Shown here: positions 1 through 12,934 of the stretch, one piece after another
Layout of the letters: every line of letters starts with the position of its first letter
Position numbering within the stretch: position 1 is the stretch's first letter
Assembly: GCA_002731275.1 (NCBI GenBank)
Contig: PCBK01000031.1
Span: 1 to 64,000 of the forward strand
DNA: 64,000 nucleotides
Source of the DNA: Deltaproteobacteria bacterium
GTDB taxonomy: Bacteria > Myxococcota_C > UBA6777
Direction of reading: 5' to 3'
Translations under genes and position numbers: made by a program
The notes under the pieces: generated by a model
Databases searched by the model: none
What the model was told of the DNA's origin: nothing
The model's input: the letters and a program-made list of their open reading frames with translations, nothing else

Positions 1-2431
<2,431 letters not shown>

Positions 2432-2464
2432 AAATGACTCCTTTTGATATCCCCTGTACGGTGG

Positions 2465-3097
2465 TCAGGACTCTTTATCCGCCAGGGGGGCTACAACTGC
2501 TTCTGGTTGAGTTGAATCGGAGGGAAGACCAGGTTTTCTTCGGTTCCAGCGATTCATCGCTTGAGTGAGACCGTCTCTGCAACAGCATGCGAGCATGTCT
2601 GATGCGTCTTGTATGATCGATGGGAGTGCTTGGGTCTCTTCATCTGTAAAGGGGGCGAGCACATACTCTGCGATGTCTGCGCCTTTGGCCGGGCGCCCGA
2701 TCCCCACACGTAAACGTGGGTAATCAGGGGAGCCAAGACTCGCATGCAACGAGCGTAGGCCATTATGACCCCCAGCGCCTCCTCCTTGTTTTAATCGGAG
2801 ACGCCCAAAATCGAGGTTCAATTCATCGTGGATGATCAAGATTTGGTCAAGGGGGATATCAAATTTTTTTTGAAGAGGTGCGACAGCTTCGCCGCTGAGA
2901 TTCATGTAGGTTTGGGGCTGGACGAGGACGACAGGGGTGTGATGAATGCTTCCTCTTCCGAAGAAGCTTTTATACTTTTTTTCTGAGAGGGGGATATCGT
3001 AGGTGTGGCTCAGGTGTTCGATGATACGGAAACCGATATTATGACGATCTCGTGCGTAACGAGAGCCGGGGTTTCCCAGTCCAACGAGTAGCCACAT
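2465..3097 (-). CDS. pth: Peptidyl-tRNA hydrolase
   Basis: MWLLVGLGNPGSRYARDRHNIGFRI...PQTYMNLSG...IIHDELNLDFGRLRLKQGGGAGGHNGLRS. Confidence 0.97.
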   Translation of the reverse strand: MWLLVGLGNPGSRYARDRHNIGFRIIEHLSHTYDIPLSEKKYKSFFGRGSIHHTPVVLVQPQTYMNLSGEAVAPLQKKFDIPLDQILIIHDELNLDFGRLRLKQGGGAGGHNGLRSLHASLGSPDYPRLRVGIGRPAKGADIAEYVLAPFTDEETQALPSIIQDASDMLACCCRDGLTQAMNRWNRRKPGLPSDSTQPEAVVAPLADKES

Positions 3098-3139
3098 GAA
3101 ACATCAAGCCTCTTCGAGGTATGAGCAAAGGTAGGTCGA

Positions 3140-3715
3140 TCAGTCCGCGATTACTGAGGGAACAGCGACCAGCACTTCGCTTGGCTCGTGGAGTGCTGTG
3201 ATTCCCTCTGGAAGGTTGAGGTCAGCAACCGTCAATGTTTCGTTTGTATCTACACCGGAGATATCGATGGTGATATCAGATGGGATCTTGGTGGGGACAC
3301 ACTCGACATCCAGAATAACACGATGTGTTTCGAGGACACCACCACGTGTGGTTCCGACGGGACGACCTTCGTAGACAAGCTTGACTTGGACTTTGACTGG
3401 GGCGTCAAGATCGACGAGGAGGAAGTCTGCGTGCATGGGGCGACGGTCAACTGGGTGACGTTGCATTTTTTTGAGCATCACGTTGTGAGATGTGCCATCT
3501 TCAGCTTTCAACTCGAGGAGTGTGTTTTTGCCGTTGACTTTCAAGCCTTTGAGAAGCTCACCAGAGCTGACAGCAAAGTGCAGGGGGGCGTTGCCTTTGC
3601 TGTATGCGATCGCTGGGATACTCCCTTCACGGCGAAGAGTGCGTGCTGTTCCTTTTCCGAATGATTCACGATTGCTGATGGCAACAACTGCGCTATTCAT
3701 GATGGCCTCCATCAT
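3140..3715 (-). CDS. rplY: 50S ribosomal protein L25/Ctc family
   Basis: NRESFGKGTARTLRREGSIPAIAYSKG...PLHFAVSSGELLKGL...QRHPVDRRPMHADFLLVD; SD GGAG upstream of ATG 3715 (ATG 3700 also possible). Confidence 0.93.
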   Translation of the reverse strand: MMEAIMNSAVVAISNRESFGKGTARTLRREGSIPAIAYSKGNAPLHFAVSSGELLKGLKVNGKNTLLELKAEDGTSHNVMLKKMQRHPVDRRPMHADFLLVDLDAPVKVQVKLVYEGRPVGTTRGGVLETHRVILDVECVPTKIPSDITIDISGVDTNETLTVADLNLPEGITALHEPSEVLVAVPSVIAD

Positions 3716-3990
3716 TAAAGCCTCTCCTTCACGAGAGAGCTTTGAATTTATGTTGAGCGATGTGTAGACAGAAGAAATACATCGAGACAGAAGGCAGAAT
3801 AGAGAGGGATCAGATCGAGGAGAACCTCTCTCTCTTCCCACACAAACGCGTGCTATTGCCTCTTTATATTGCGCTTAGTGTTCGCTAGATGTGCCAATGG
3901 CGGGGATGTGGGGAGTGTTATATTTTGATCCAAAAAAGAACCTTTTTGTCAAATGACAAGCTCTTTTCAAAGTCTACCTTCAATTACAAA

Positions 3991-4034
3991 AGTGCCAAAG
4001 TGATCACTGTACAAACTTGGATCACTTTGGCACT
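3991..4034 (-). terminator. 15-bp perfect inverted repeat with 14-nt loop, likely terminator of tRNA-Gln
   Basis: agtgccaaagtgatc (3991-4005) / gatcactttggcact (4020-4034); followed on the minus strand by a short T run (cactTTTg). Confidence 0.75.
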
Positions 4035-4050
4035 GTTGATTCAAAAATTG

Positions 4051-4122
4051 CTGGGGTAATAGGATTTGAACCTATGCATGCCGGAACCAAAACCCGGTGC
4101 CTTACCGCTTGGCGATACCCCA
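4051..4122 (-). tRNA. tRNA-Gln(TTG)
   Basis: TGGGGTATCGCCAAGCGGTAAGGCACCGGGTTTTGGTTCCGGCATGCATAGGTTCAAATCCTATTACCCCA+G; all four arms pair; CCA not encoded. Confidence 0.95.
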
Positions 4123-4174
4123 AACCCAATATTTTTGGAGAATATTGAAACTCATCTATTGAATCAAATCGATC

Positions 4175-4489
4175 TCACACTGCGGAGTGATCGATGGACT
4201 CGCTACCATCTGATGTTACGAGTGAGGCGGGTCGCGCTGACACTTCTCTTTCGTACGCCATCAAAATCACTTGTTCCATGTTTTGACGGGTGTCACTATT
4301 AAGAGGATGCGCAATGTCCTTAAACGTTCCATCTTTTGTTTTCTTGCTCGGCATTGCCACAAACATGCCACTCTTGCCACGGATGATTTTCAAATCTCTC
4401 ACAATAAAACAGTCGTCGAAGGTGATGGTCACATACGCTTTGAGTTTCTCCTCTTGTACAGGAAATACTTTCACTTCTGTGATTTCCAT
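4175..4489 (-). CDS. spoVG: SpoVG family protein
   Basis: MEITEVKVFPVQEEKLKAYVTITFDDCFIVRDLKIIRGKSGMFVAMPSKKTKDGTFKDIAHPLN. Confidence 0.95.
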   Translation of the reverse strand: MEITEVKVFPVQEEKLKAYVTITFDDCFIVRDLKIIRGKSGMFVAMPSKKTKDGTFKDIAHPLNSDTRQNMEQVILMAYEREVSARPASLVTSDGSESIDHSAV

Positions 4490-4731
4490 GACGACTCCTT
4501 TTGCTCTTGCACTGCTGTCGATATGTTGATGTCGCTTATTGTGTTGTTTCTCATCTTTCGCAAGCTGTCAGTTCATGACCTCCGCTGAGGCAGATGCTAT
4601 AACATAGCGCCCCTACCCTCGCAACACGAAGTTTTCACTTTTTTTGAAAATGTTTGATTTTATTTGAAAAAAAAGACTCATTTTTTTGTCTCTTTGTCCT
4701 CTTCAACATCGGCTCGCTCTCCAAAAAGCCT

Positions 4732-4804
4732 GATCTGTGACGATCGTGATCTCGATCTTTGCTTCTTGATCTCGTGATCGTGATCGCGATCTGGATCGTC
4801 GATC
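4732..4804. repeat. GATC-dense intergenic cluster with 6-bp phasing
   Basis: GATC at 4732, 4742, 4748, 4754, 4768, 4776, 4782, 4788, 4794, 4801. Confidence 0.85.
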
Positions 4805-4871
4805 TCGTGCTCGCTGTTTTGTGCGGAGTATGTGGTGGTCTATCTTCTCGCGATGATAGATCTTGTTCTCT

Positions 4872-6404
4872 CTATACACCCTCTTCCAAAAAGGACGTTT
4901 GGGCGCTCTCTTCTGCGGGAGCAGCGGTGATATCCTCTTGTCCATCGGTTTCGTTGAGCAACGCACCGAGTTCTTGTGTGAGCGCTTCTTGTTCCTCTGG
5001 ATCTTCTTCGATTTTTCCCTCTGTCTTCAACAACTCGTCGATCTTCTCTATGATCTCACCGAGCTCCTCTTCTGCGATCTCATCGTCGATCAAACGCTGC
5101 TTGAGCGTTGTCGCAAAGCGAGAGAGCGGATCGGACCAGGGGCGAAAGCGCGTGTCGAGGTGGAACAATGCCTGGAAGATCTTCTTCTCCAAGAGCGCGC
5201 GATCAATGCGTCCGTCTCGCTCTTTGTAATCCTCCTCCTGGCCGTAATCCAGTGGCGTCGTGTCGTTGATATAGCGCAACATAAACGCCCCCAGTTGCTC
5301 TTTGATCCATGGCTCCAATGACTTCATCGGGATCTCTGAAAACGGGAACCCCAATGTCCCCGTAAACTCAAGCTGGCATACTGGTGCCGCGTAGTCGATG
5401 TCCTCTGGCCATGTCGCCTTGATCTTGTGCAACTGCGCCTTCCCTTGATCGGCCACCAACTCGTGGACCGCCGCTTCGACTTCTTCCGGGGTTTTGTACA
5501 GATCACAGTCCATGTGCATCGAGATAAATGGGCGACTGTAATAATCCGTGTGGTGGAACGACTCAGCGACCTCTCCATCGCCTACTTCGATCACGAACAA
5601 TCCGTGCTCTTCAAAATACTCACGGATCTTACAGGACTCCAGACTTCCGGGGTTAAACACCCAGTTCTGTCGCTCATAGCGCTTGTGGACGTGTCCGAGC
5701 GCGAAGTATTGGATGTACTCGCGCAGGGGGAGCAGTTGTTCATAGCTGATCCCGGCGTGCATCTCGTTGACATAGTCCGTTAAGCCACCGTGGAACATCA
5801 CGATATTAAAGGGTTTGGGGGGGAGTCCTGCGAGCGCTTCTTCGAGCTGGCCGAGCATGTTGTGTGCTGTTGCGCCGTACCAGTGTGTACCAACGATCCT
5901 GATCTCATCGTTGAAGTCGTAATAACTCCCACGTAGCTCTTCATCGCTCCAGGGTTCGAGGTGGATCTGACCATCCCTTGTATAGTCGCGCAGGTAGATC
6001 ATCATCTCTTCACCTGCGAGGTAGTCGTACCAGTTGGGCTCTTGGTCTCGGTGCCATCTCGCTGCGTCGTGGTTTCCCTCGATCGCAAAGACTGGGATCC
6101 CTTCTTCCTTTAGAAGACTCAAAACGTGTGTGGTGCGAGAGAGGGTGATGGGTTGGAGAGTCCGACTATCAAACAGGTCGCCTGCGATGATCACAAAATC
6201 AACTTGTGGAGGATCACCCTCATGGAGTGGAAGCGCGTACCGTTCAATCGCGCTCTCAAAAGACAGGAAAAAGTCCCGCTCTCGCTCAAAGCTGTTGTAC
6301 TGGCGAAATCCCAGGTGGATATCTGCAATATGTAAAAAACGAATCGGACGCTCGGCCAATGGTTTCTCCTTTGTATGAAGATTCTTGTACTTCCTTGAGG
6401 ACAT
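4872..6404 (-). CDS. SbcD/Mre11-like metallophosphoesterase (DNA exonuclease family)
   Basis: RFLHIADIHLGFRQ...FVIIAGDLFDSR...AIEGNHDAARW...FNIVMFHGGL...YFALGHVHKR. Confidence 0.85.
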   Translation of the reverse strand: MSSRKYKNLHTKEKPLAERPIRFLHIADIHLGFRQYNSFERERDFFLSFESAIERYALPLHEGDPPQVDFVIIAGDLFDSRTLQPITLSRTTHVLSLLKEEGIPVFAIEGNHDAARWHRDQEPNWYDYLAGEEMMIYLRDYTRDGQIHLEPWSDEELRGSYYDFNDEIRIVGTHWYGATAHNMLGQLEEALAGLPPKPFNIVMFHGGLTDYVNEMHAGISYEQLLPLREYIQYFALGHVHKRYERQNWVFNPGSLESCKIREYFEEHGLFVIEVGDGEVAESFHHTDYYSRPFISMHMDCDLYKTPEEVEAAVHELVADQGKAQLHKIKATWPEDIDYAAPVCQLEFTGTLGFPFSEIPMKSLEPWIKEQLGAFMLRYINDTTPLDYGQEEDYKERDGRIDRALLEKKIFQALFHLDTRFRPWSDPLSRFATTLKQRLIDDEIAEEELGEIIEKIDELLKTEGKIEEDPEEQEALTQELGALLNETDGQEDITAAPAEESAQTSFLEEGV

Positions 6405-6694
6405 TGCGCATCCACTCTGTCATCGGCAAGCGATTGGCTCGCTCTTCTGATGATTTTTCTCGCGAGGGTGGATGAAAGAGAAGCGTTTGGTTGTTTCTCT
6501 TGGAAGCATTTGTGCCTAAGTTGTCGCATTCGCTGATCTTGGCGTCAAGGGAGATCTCATACTGTCCCTTGACGTAGACGCCCAAACGGGGCATCTTGCC
6601 TTGGTTCTATCGGCGTGTGCGCAGGAGGGCTTGTGAAGCGTGCACTCGCCCTGGATGTATCCGCAAAAATATACATTAACGGAGGAAATAGTTG

Positions 6695-9600
6695 ATGCGT
6701 CGTTATCCATGGATTGTTTTGGTTTCCCTATTTTTTTTGGTGGGCTGTCAGGATCCCTACAGCAACCAAAAAGCACCTCCTTCTTCAAAAGAAACCTCCA
6801 AATTTGGTTCCTATCAGAACGTTTTCAACAACACCTATCAAGGCCCAAAGGGCGGTGATTCTGGTGTTGAGCGTTGGAAGGTCGAGACCGGGAATGCCTA
6901 CAACAAAGGCAACACCAAAGCGCTCGTGACGATTGTCGAGTTTTCGGACTTCCAATGTCCTTTCTGCTCGCGTGGTGCAAAAACCCTCGACGGGATCGTC
7001 AAAAAATACAAAGGCAAAGTTCGTCTGTACTTCAAACACTACCCATTGAGCTTTCACAAAGACGCTCATCTCGCCTCGCAAGCATCTCTCGCAGCCGGTG
7101 CACAGGGCAAATTCTGGGAGTACCACGACAAACTCTTCGCCAACCAAAAGAAACTCAAGCGTCCTGACCTCGAACGGTATGCCAAAGAGCTCAAGCTCGA
7201 TATGAAAAAATTCAAGGCTGCTCTCGACAAAGGCACCTACAAAAAGCAAGTCGACGACGATTTTGTACAAGGCGGTCAGGTCAATGTCTCTGGTACACCC
7301 ACCGCGTATGTCAACGGACGTAAAACCTCTGTCGATGCCAAAAAGATCGGTGAGCTCGTCGATGAGGAGCTCAAGCTCGCTGCTGGCGCAAAGACGACTG
7401 GAGACGCTTACTACACCGAGCTGATCAAAAAAGCCAAGAGCAACAAGCCCAAAAAGATCGCCAAAAAAGAGAAGAAGGAAGAAGTCATTCAGAACGTCTC
7501 TGTTGGAAACTCTCCCAACACAGGACCTGAAGAGGCTCCCATTACAATTGTCGAGTTCTCCGACTTTGAATGTCCTTACTGCTCACGTGGCGCAAAGACC
7601 GCCAAGAAGGTCAAAAAAGCCTACGGTGATAAAGTGCAACTCGTCTTCAAGCACTACCCACTGGCCTTTCACATCCACGCCAAACCTGCAGCCTATGCCT
7701 CTATGGCGGCGCGCGAACAAGGGCAGTTTTGGGCGTACCACGACAAACTCTTCGCCAACTCCAAAAAGCTCGATCGGGCCTCTTTGCTCAAATATGCCAA
7801 AGAGCTCGGACTCGACATCCCACGCTTCACACAGAATATGGACTCCTACGCTGTCAAAGCGCACATCGACTCCGATATGAAACAGGCATCCAAAGTCGGT
7901 GTCACAGGAACACCCGCCTTCTTTATCAATGGTCGTATGATCAGTGGCGCGCAGCCCTTCTCCAAATTCAAAGAAGTGATCGATGAGATCCTGATCAAAA
8001 AGGGCTTCAAGAAGTCAGAGCTTCCCGAAGAACCTGCTGAAGTGGTTGAGGTCGGGAACGCTTACTACAAAGGCTCCAAGGATGCACCTGTCCAAATTGT
8101 CGAGTTTTCGGACTTTCAATGTCCCTTCTGTTCACGAGGTGCCAACACACTCAACTTGATCGCCAAAGCTTACAAAAACAAAGTGCAGGTGGCTTTCAAG
8201 CACTTCCCGTTGAGCTTCCACAAGGACGCACCGCTGGCATCACAGGCTGCTCTCGCGGCCGGTGCACAAGGCAAATTCTGGGAGTATCACGACCTGCTCT
8301 TTGAGAACCAAAAGAAACTCAAACGTCCCGACCTTGATAAGTATGCCAAAGAGCTCGGTCTCAACATGTCACTCTTTGCGCTCGCGCTCGACACTGCGAA
8401 ATACAAAGCCCAAGTCGATGCTGATCTCGCACAAGGTTCAAAAATTGGTGTCTCTGGTACACCGACGATCTTTATCAATGGTCGTAAAGCCAAAGGCAAC
8501 ACCTTCGAAGAGCTTAAAAAACAGATCGACCCGATCTTGTTGAAGAATGGCTACAAAAAGTCCGATCTCCCCGAAAAACCAAAGCGCGTGATCAAAGTCG
8601 GCAATGCTTACACCAAAGGCAATCCAAAGGCCAAAGTCACAATCGTCGAGTTTTCGGACTTTCAATGTCCTTTCTGCTCAAGAGGCGCGAGACAAGTTGG
8701 CGAGTTTATCAAATACTACAAAGACCACGTCCGTCTGGTCTTTAAACACTTCCCACTGAGCTTCCACAAAGAAGCCCACCTCGCCTCGCAAGCGTCTCTT
8801 GCAGCTGGCGCACAGGGCAAGTTCTGGGAGTACCACGACCGACTGTTTGCCAACCAACGTAAACTCAAACGTCCTGACCTCGAACGGTACGCACAATCGC
8901 TCGGTCTCGATATGCAAAAGTTCAAGGCCGCCCTCGATAACGGGACGTACAAGGGACAAGTCGATGCCGATCTCAAGCAAGGCGGTAAAAACGGCGTCTC
9001 AGGTACACCGACGATGTTTATCAACGGTGAGAAGGCCAAAGGTTACAAGTTTGACGAGTTGAAGAAGCAAGTCGATCCGATTTTGCTCAAACTCGGTGTG
9101 AAGAAAGAAGCGCTGCCCAAACGTCCACCCAAAGTCGTGAAGATCGGCGACGCACCATACAAAGGGAGTCCAAAGGCGAAGGTCCAAGTTGTGGAGTTTT
9201 CGGATTTCCAATGTCCCTACTGTTCAAGAGCTGCCAACACACTCAACACACTCGCGAAGGCATACGGCGACAAGATCCAGGTGGTCTTCAAGCAGTATCC
9301 TTTGGGCTTCCACAAAGACGCACACCTCGCTGCGCAAGCTTCTTTGGCGGCTCACGCGCAGGGGAAATTCTGGGCGTATCACGACAAACTCTTCGCCAAC
9401 CAACGCGCGCTCAAGCGCCCCCAACTCGAAGCCTACGCACAACAGCTTGGGCTCGATATGGGTAAGTTTAAGGCCGCTCTCGACAACGGGACGTACAAAG
9501 CGAAAGTTGACGCTGAGATGGCCAACGGTACTTACATCGGTGTGAACGGTACACCTTCTGTGTTTATCAACAACAAGCCCGCGATCGGACTGAGTTTTGA

Positions 9601-10195
9601 GAAGCTCAAAGAGCAGATCGATCCCATCTTGTTGAAGAACGGTTACAAGCAGGCAGATCTTCCAGAAAAGCCACTCAAACGCATCAATACAAAGGGCGCA
9701 TACTCCAAAGGTAACCCCAACGCTCCGATCAAGATTGTGGAGTTCTCGGACTTCCAATGTCCTTTCTGTTCACGTGCGGTGGGTACGTTGAAGAAGCTTC
9801 AGAAGGCATACGGAGACAAAGTGCAGATCTTCTTTATGAACTTCCCCTTGAGCTTCCACAAAGACGCACACCTCGCGTCACAAGCCGCACTCGCGGCTGG
9901 TGAGCAGGCGAAGTTTTGGGAGTATCACGACAAACTCTTCGCCAACCAACGCAAGCTCAAACGTGCGGATCTCGAAAAGTACGCACAAGAGCTTGGGATG
10001 GACATGACGATGTTCAAGCAGGCATTGGACAGCGGCAAGTTTAAGGCACGTGTGGATGCGGAGCTGAGAGAAGGAGGTCGTGTGGGCGTCAGCGGTACAC
10101 CTTCTTTTTATGTCAATGATCGTCCGATCAAATCGCCATCTTTTGATGCTGTGAAGAAGCGCATCGACGCGATCCTGAGCAAGAAGGGTAAGTGA
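6695..10195 (+). CDS. Lipoprotein with six tandem DsbA-like (thioredoxin-fold) domains
   Basis: Lipobox LVGC after MRRYPWIVLVSLFF; six copies of VEFSDF[QE]CP[FY]CSR and six cis-Pro motifs GV[STN]GTP; SD GGAGG upstream. Confidence 0.93.
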   Translation: MRRYPWIVLVSLFFLVGCQDPYSNQKAPPSSKETSKFGSYQNVFNNTYQGPKGGDSGVERWKVETGNAYNKGNTKALVTIVEFSDFQCPFCSRGAKTLDGIVKKYKGKVRLYFKHYPLSFHKDAHLASQASLAAGAQGKFWEYHDKLFANQKKLKRPDLERYAKELKLDMKKFKAALDKGTYKKQVDDDFVQGGQVNVSGTPTAYVNGRKTSVDAKKIGELVDEELKLAAGAKTTGDAYYTELIKKAKSNKPKKIAKKEKKEEVIQNVSVGNSPNTGPEEAPITIVEFSDFECPYCSRGAKTAKKVKKAYGDKVQLVFKHYPLAFHIHAKPAAYASMAAREQGQFWAYHDKLFANSKKLDRASLLKYAKELGLDIPRFTQNMDSYAVKAHIDSDMKQASKVGVTGTPAFFINGRMISGAQPFSKFKEVIDEILIKKGFKKSELPEEPAEVVEVGNAYYKGSKDAPVQIVEFSDFQCPFCSRGANTLNLIAKAYKNKVQVAFKHFPLSFHKDAPLASQAALAAGAQGKFWEYHDLLFENQKKLKRPDLDKYAKELGLNMSLFALALDTAKYKAQVDADLAQGSKIGVSGTPTIFINGRKAKGNTFEELKKQIDPILLKNGYKKSDLPEKPKRVIKVGNAYTKGNPKAKVTIVEFSDFQCPFCSRGARQVGEFIKYYKDHVRLVFKHFPLSFHKEAHLASQASLAAGAQGKFWEYHDRLFANQRKLKRPDLERYAQSLGLDMQKFKAALDNGTYKGQVDADLKQGGKNGVSGTPTMFINGEKAKGYKFDELKKQVDPILLKLGVKKEALPKRPPKVVKIGDAPYKGSPKAKVQVVEFSDFQCPYCSRAANTLNTLAKAYGDKIQVVFKQYPLGFHKDAHLAAQASLAAHAQGKFWAYHDKLFANQRALKRPQLEAYAQQLGLDMGKFKAALDNGTYKAKVDAEMANGTYIGVNGTPSVFINNKPAIGLSFEKLKEQIDPILLKNGYKQADLPEKPLKRINTKGAYSKGNPNAPIKIVEFSDFQCPFCSRAVGTLKKLQKAYGDKVQIFFMNFPLSFHKDAHLASQAALAAGEQAKFWEYHDKLFANQRKLKRADLEKYAQELGMDMTMFKQALDSGKFKARVDAELREGGRVGVSGTPSFYVNDRPIKSPSFDAVKKRIDAILSKKGK

Positions 10196-10196
10196 G

Positions 10197-11372
10197 GTGA
10201 GTGTCGGCGTACCTGGTGATTTGAAGGGCCGCACGCTGCTGTGGTGGGGACGTTTTCCTGCGGCACATCGCGCGCAGTGTTTGGCCCTTGTGGAGGCTGG
10301 TGTACAGCTCCTTTTGGCTGCACCTTCAGATGATGCTCTGGCGCAAGAGATCGCGCAAGCCGATGGTATCCGTTGCGTCCCTATCCCACCGGATGTGGAG
10401 CGAGCAGATGTGATGGCTGGGTGGTTACGTGAGGTTGGGGCGTTTGATGACGTCTGTTATGTGCCACACTGGAAACCCTCTGTGCAAGCTGTTAAGTCGC
10501 TTCCATCCGGAGAATTCGCCTCTCTGTTGCAAGAGATGGCGGTGTTACGTTCTGTGCTCTCGGCGTTGATCTCCTCGGAGGATGAGCGGGGAGGGCGGTT
10601 GTTTGTGCAGATCTTGCCTGAACACGCAGCTGTCGACAGTGACGCGAGTTTGCCCTTGTTGGTGCACATCTGGAGCCAGGCGTTGATCGAGATCTTTGCT
10701 CATGAGATCAAGCCAGATATGTGGTGTCTGTGTTCACTTCAATTTGATCCACAAAGGGAGCAGGAACACGACGAGTTGGTGACGTTCTTTCAGCAGGCTT
10801 TGTCGAGGCCCGAAGAGTTCCAGGGGATCCACCACGAGACGGTGTTGCAAGCGTTGGAACAACATCCTCCGCCGACGCCAGTTGTGGCGTCTTCTCTGCC
10901 TTCCTCTGGCGAGCGGGAGCTACAACAACACGCGCAACAGATCTCCCATCTTGCGGCGTATCTCGAAGCTGGGTTGCGTATCCTCTCTGATGACTTCAAC
11001 AAGCTCGGTTTTGTTCGTCGTCGTCTGCTCAGGCGTCGTTTTCTCCGTGATACAGGGTTGCGCATCGAAGACTGGATCGCACAACTGCAACGCATGAACA
11101 CCTCCTGGCATCATCTCGCGGTGTTGCGCCAGCCACAGCAAATCCCCATCTACGCGCGAGATCTGGTTCGTGCAGAGCAGAAGACTTTGGACGCCCTCCA
11201 GGACCTCGCCTCCTACCTGCACAAAACACCACAGGAAGCCTCACCTGAGCAAACACAGCGTTTTCAGCAGATTTACCAACGACGTCAAAAGATGTCCCAC
11301 GCGCTCACCTCCCTTGAGACACTCCTCAAAGATATCCAATCTTACATCGAGCGTTCTGCTCCTACCGTGTAA
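10197..11372 (+). CDS. Hypothetical protein, helical C-terminal half
   Basis: 391-aa ORF starting just after the upstream stop (likely GTG start); no family recognised. Confidence 0.7.
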   Translation: MSVGVPGDLKGRTLLWWGRFPAAHRAQCLALVEAGVQLLLAAPSDDALAQEIAQADGIRCVPIPPDVERADVMAGWLREVGAFDDVCYVPHWKPSVQAVKSLPSGEFASLLQEMAVLRSVLSALISSEDERGGRLFVQILPEHAAVDSDASLPLLVHIWSQALIEIFAHEIKPDMWCLCSLQFDPQREQEHDELVTFFQQALSRPEEFQGIHHETVLQALEQHPPPTPVVASSLPSSGERELQQHAQQISHLAAYLEAGLRILSDDFNKLGFVRRRLLRRRFLRDTGLRIEDWIAQLQRMNTSWHHLAVLRQPQQIPIYARDLVRAEQKTLDALQDLASYLHKTPQEASPEQTQRFQQIYQRRQKMSHALTSLETLLKDIQSYIERSAPTV

Positions 11373-11539
11373 AGACCGCCGCGACCTCCTGCGACCAGAA
11401 GACCATCGCGTCGTCCGTGTGTATGCTGTGATTGTAGATGCCTTGCGGTTGACAAGCGCGCGCAATTTTTCTACTGTCTTATATGCTCACTATCTACACG
11501 ATAAGATGGGGAAAATAGCCAAGTAAAGAGGATGCTGGA

Positions 11540-12904
11540 ATGTCCGATTCGTCACGTACAAAAGAGAACACGCTTCCGTCCTATTCGTCGGGGTATATGA
11601 TCTCCGAAGAGGATCTTGCCTATCGATGGGGTGAGGTGGAGGCGCTCTCCGAGGTCGATCCCCAGCTCGCGCTCGACAAACTCAACGCGCTTGCGGCTCT
11701 GATAGGTGAGACACAAGAGGTGCTCTTTTGGCGTGTGTTGCTCGCGCGGATGTCCGCACAGGAGTCCTTGCAAGATAGTGAGCAAAAGGAGTGGATGCGC
11801 GGCCTTGGGCGAGTGAAAGCCTTCGCTGAGCATGAACCCATGAGGGCATTTGCCGAGCTGGAGGAGCTAACCGTTCGTTTTGGTGAGATCCCAGAGATCC
11901 TCGACTGGCGCGATCGATTGACTCGTCACAAAGAATTATTTGCCCAAGCAGGCAGCCCTGGTCTTGGGATCGTCCCGACTGGTGAACATATCTTCTCTGA
12001 AGAGTTGCTCCCACCACCATCACCAGATCGTATCACCAATATGCCAGATAGAACGCTCATCGAACAAGAGCAGCCGACCTTCGATGAAGGGGACTTTGAG
12101 GTGGTCTCACGTGTGATCGACAAATGGAGAGGGGAGTCTCCCATACGATTTACGCAGGAGAGGGCGGCATCATTTGCTTCGGAGATCGAGCTGCACGAGC
12201 CTCCACCTTCGTACAAACATCGCAACGCGATGATTTTTTTGAAGGCGCTCCCTGACATCATCCCCGGCACACCACCGGGTGAGATACGTGCCGGGAAAGG
12301 CGAGCTGCGCGCGGTCAAAGAGTCCGATCTTGAAGAGGTCCCCGAGGGGCCTGACTTCCGGCGCTATGCGTTTATCATGATGGGGGTGATGAGTGTCTTG
12401 CTGTTTTGGTTATGGCTCGACACGAAAAGCGCCCACAAAGCGCCTGCCCCACCATCACCTCCAAAGCGCGTGCTTGCGAAAGTGGCCCCCTCAACACCGG
12501 ATACAACGCCCAAGCCTGTCTTGCTCGCTTCCTCCAAAAAACAAGAGCCCACTCCCGAGCCCTCGCAAGAGCCACAGCAAGAGATGGTCTCGGTGCGCGA
12601 CAGTGGGGCGCCTGAGGTGGCGGAGAAGTCGCCTACTGAGCAAGTCTTTGAGTACAGACAGCTCATCCCCTCTAAGAAAGAGATTGCGTCCAAAACACAC
12701 GGATTTCTACATGTGTATAGTCAGAAGCCTGTACTCATCCAGCTCGATCAAGATCTGACGAAGATACAAGTCCCTACCTATCGACCCATCCGTTTGCCTG
12801 CGGGATCACATACGATCACCTTTGAGACGCAAGAGCGCGACGTTGAAAAACAAATCCACATCGTCGCGGGTCAGCTTCATTACCTTGAGATTTTTCCGGA
12901 GTGA
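11540..12904 (+). CDS. Single-TM protein with repeat-like N-terminus and PEGA-like C-terminal domain
   Basis: TM YAFIMMGVMSVLLFWLWL; C-term HGFLHVYSQKPVLIQLDQ...IRLPAGSHTITFE. Confidence 0.7.
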   Translation: MSDSSRTKENTLPSYSSGYMISEEDLAYRWGEVEALSEVDPQLALDKLNALAALIGETQEVLFWRVLLARMSAQESLQDSEQKEWMRGLGRVKAFAEHEPMRAFAELEELTVRFGEIPEILDWRDRLTRHKELFAQAGSPGLGIVPTGEHIFSEELLPPPSPDRITNMPDRTLIEQEQPTFDEGDFEVVSRVIDKWRGESPIRFTQERAASFASEIELHEPPPSYKHRNAMIFLKALPDIIPGTPPGEIRAGKGELRAVKESDLEEVPEGPDFRRYAFIMMGVMSVLLFWLWLDTKSAHKAPAPPSPPKRVLAKVAPSTPDTTPKPVLLASSKKQEPTPEPSQEPQQEMVSVRDSGAPEVAEKSPTEQVFEYRQLIPSKKEIASKTHGFLHVYSQKPVLIQLDQDLTKIQVPTYRPIRLPAGSHTITFETQERDVEKQIHIVAGQLHYLEIFPE

Positions 12905-12934
12905 ATGGCGTGTGGGGGAGAGAGTGAGAGAGGG

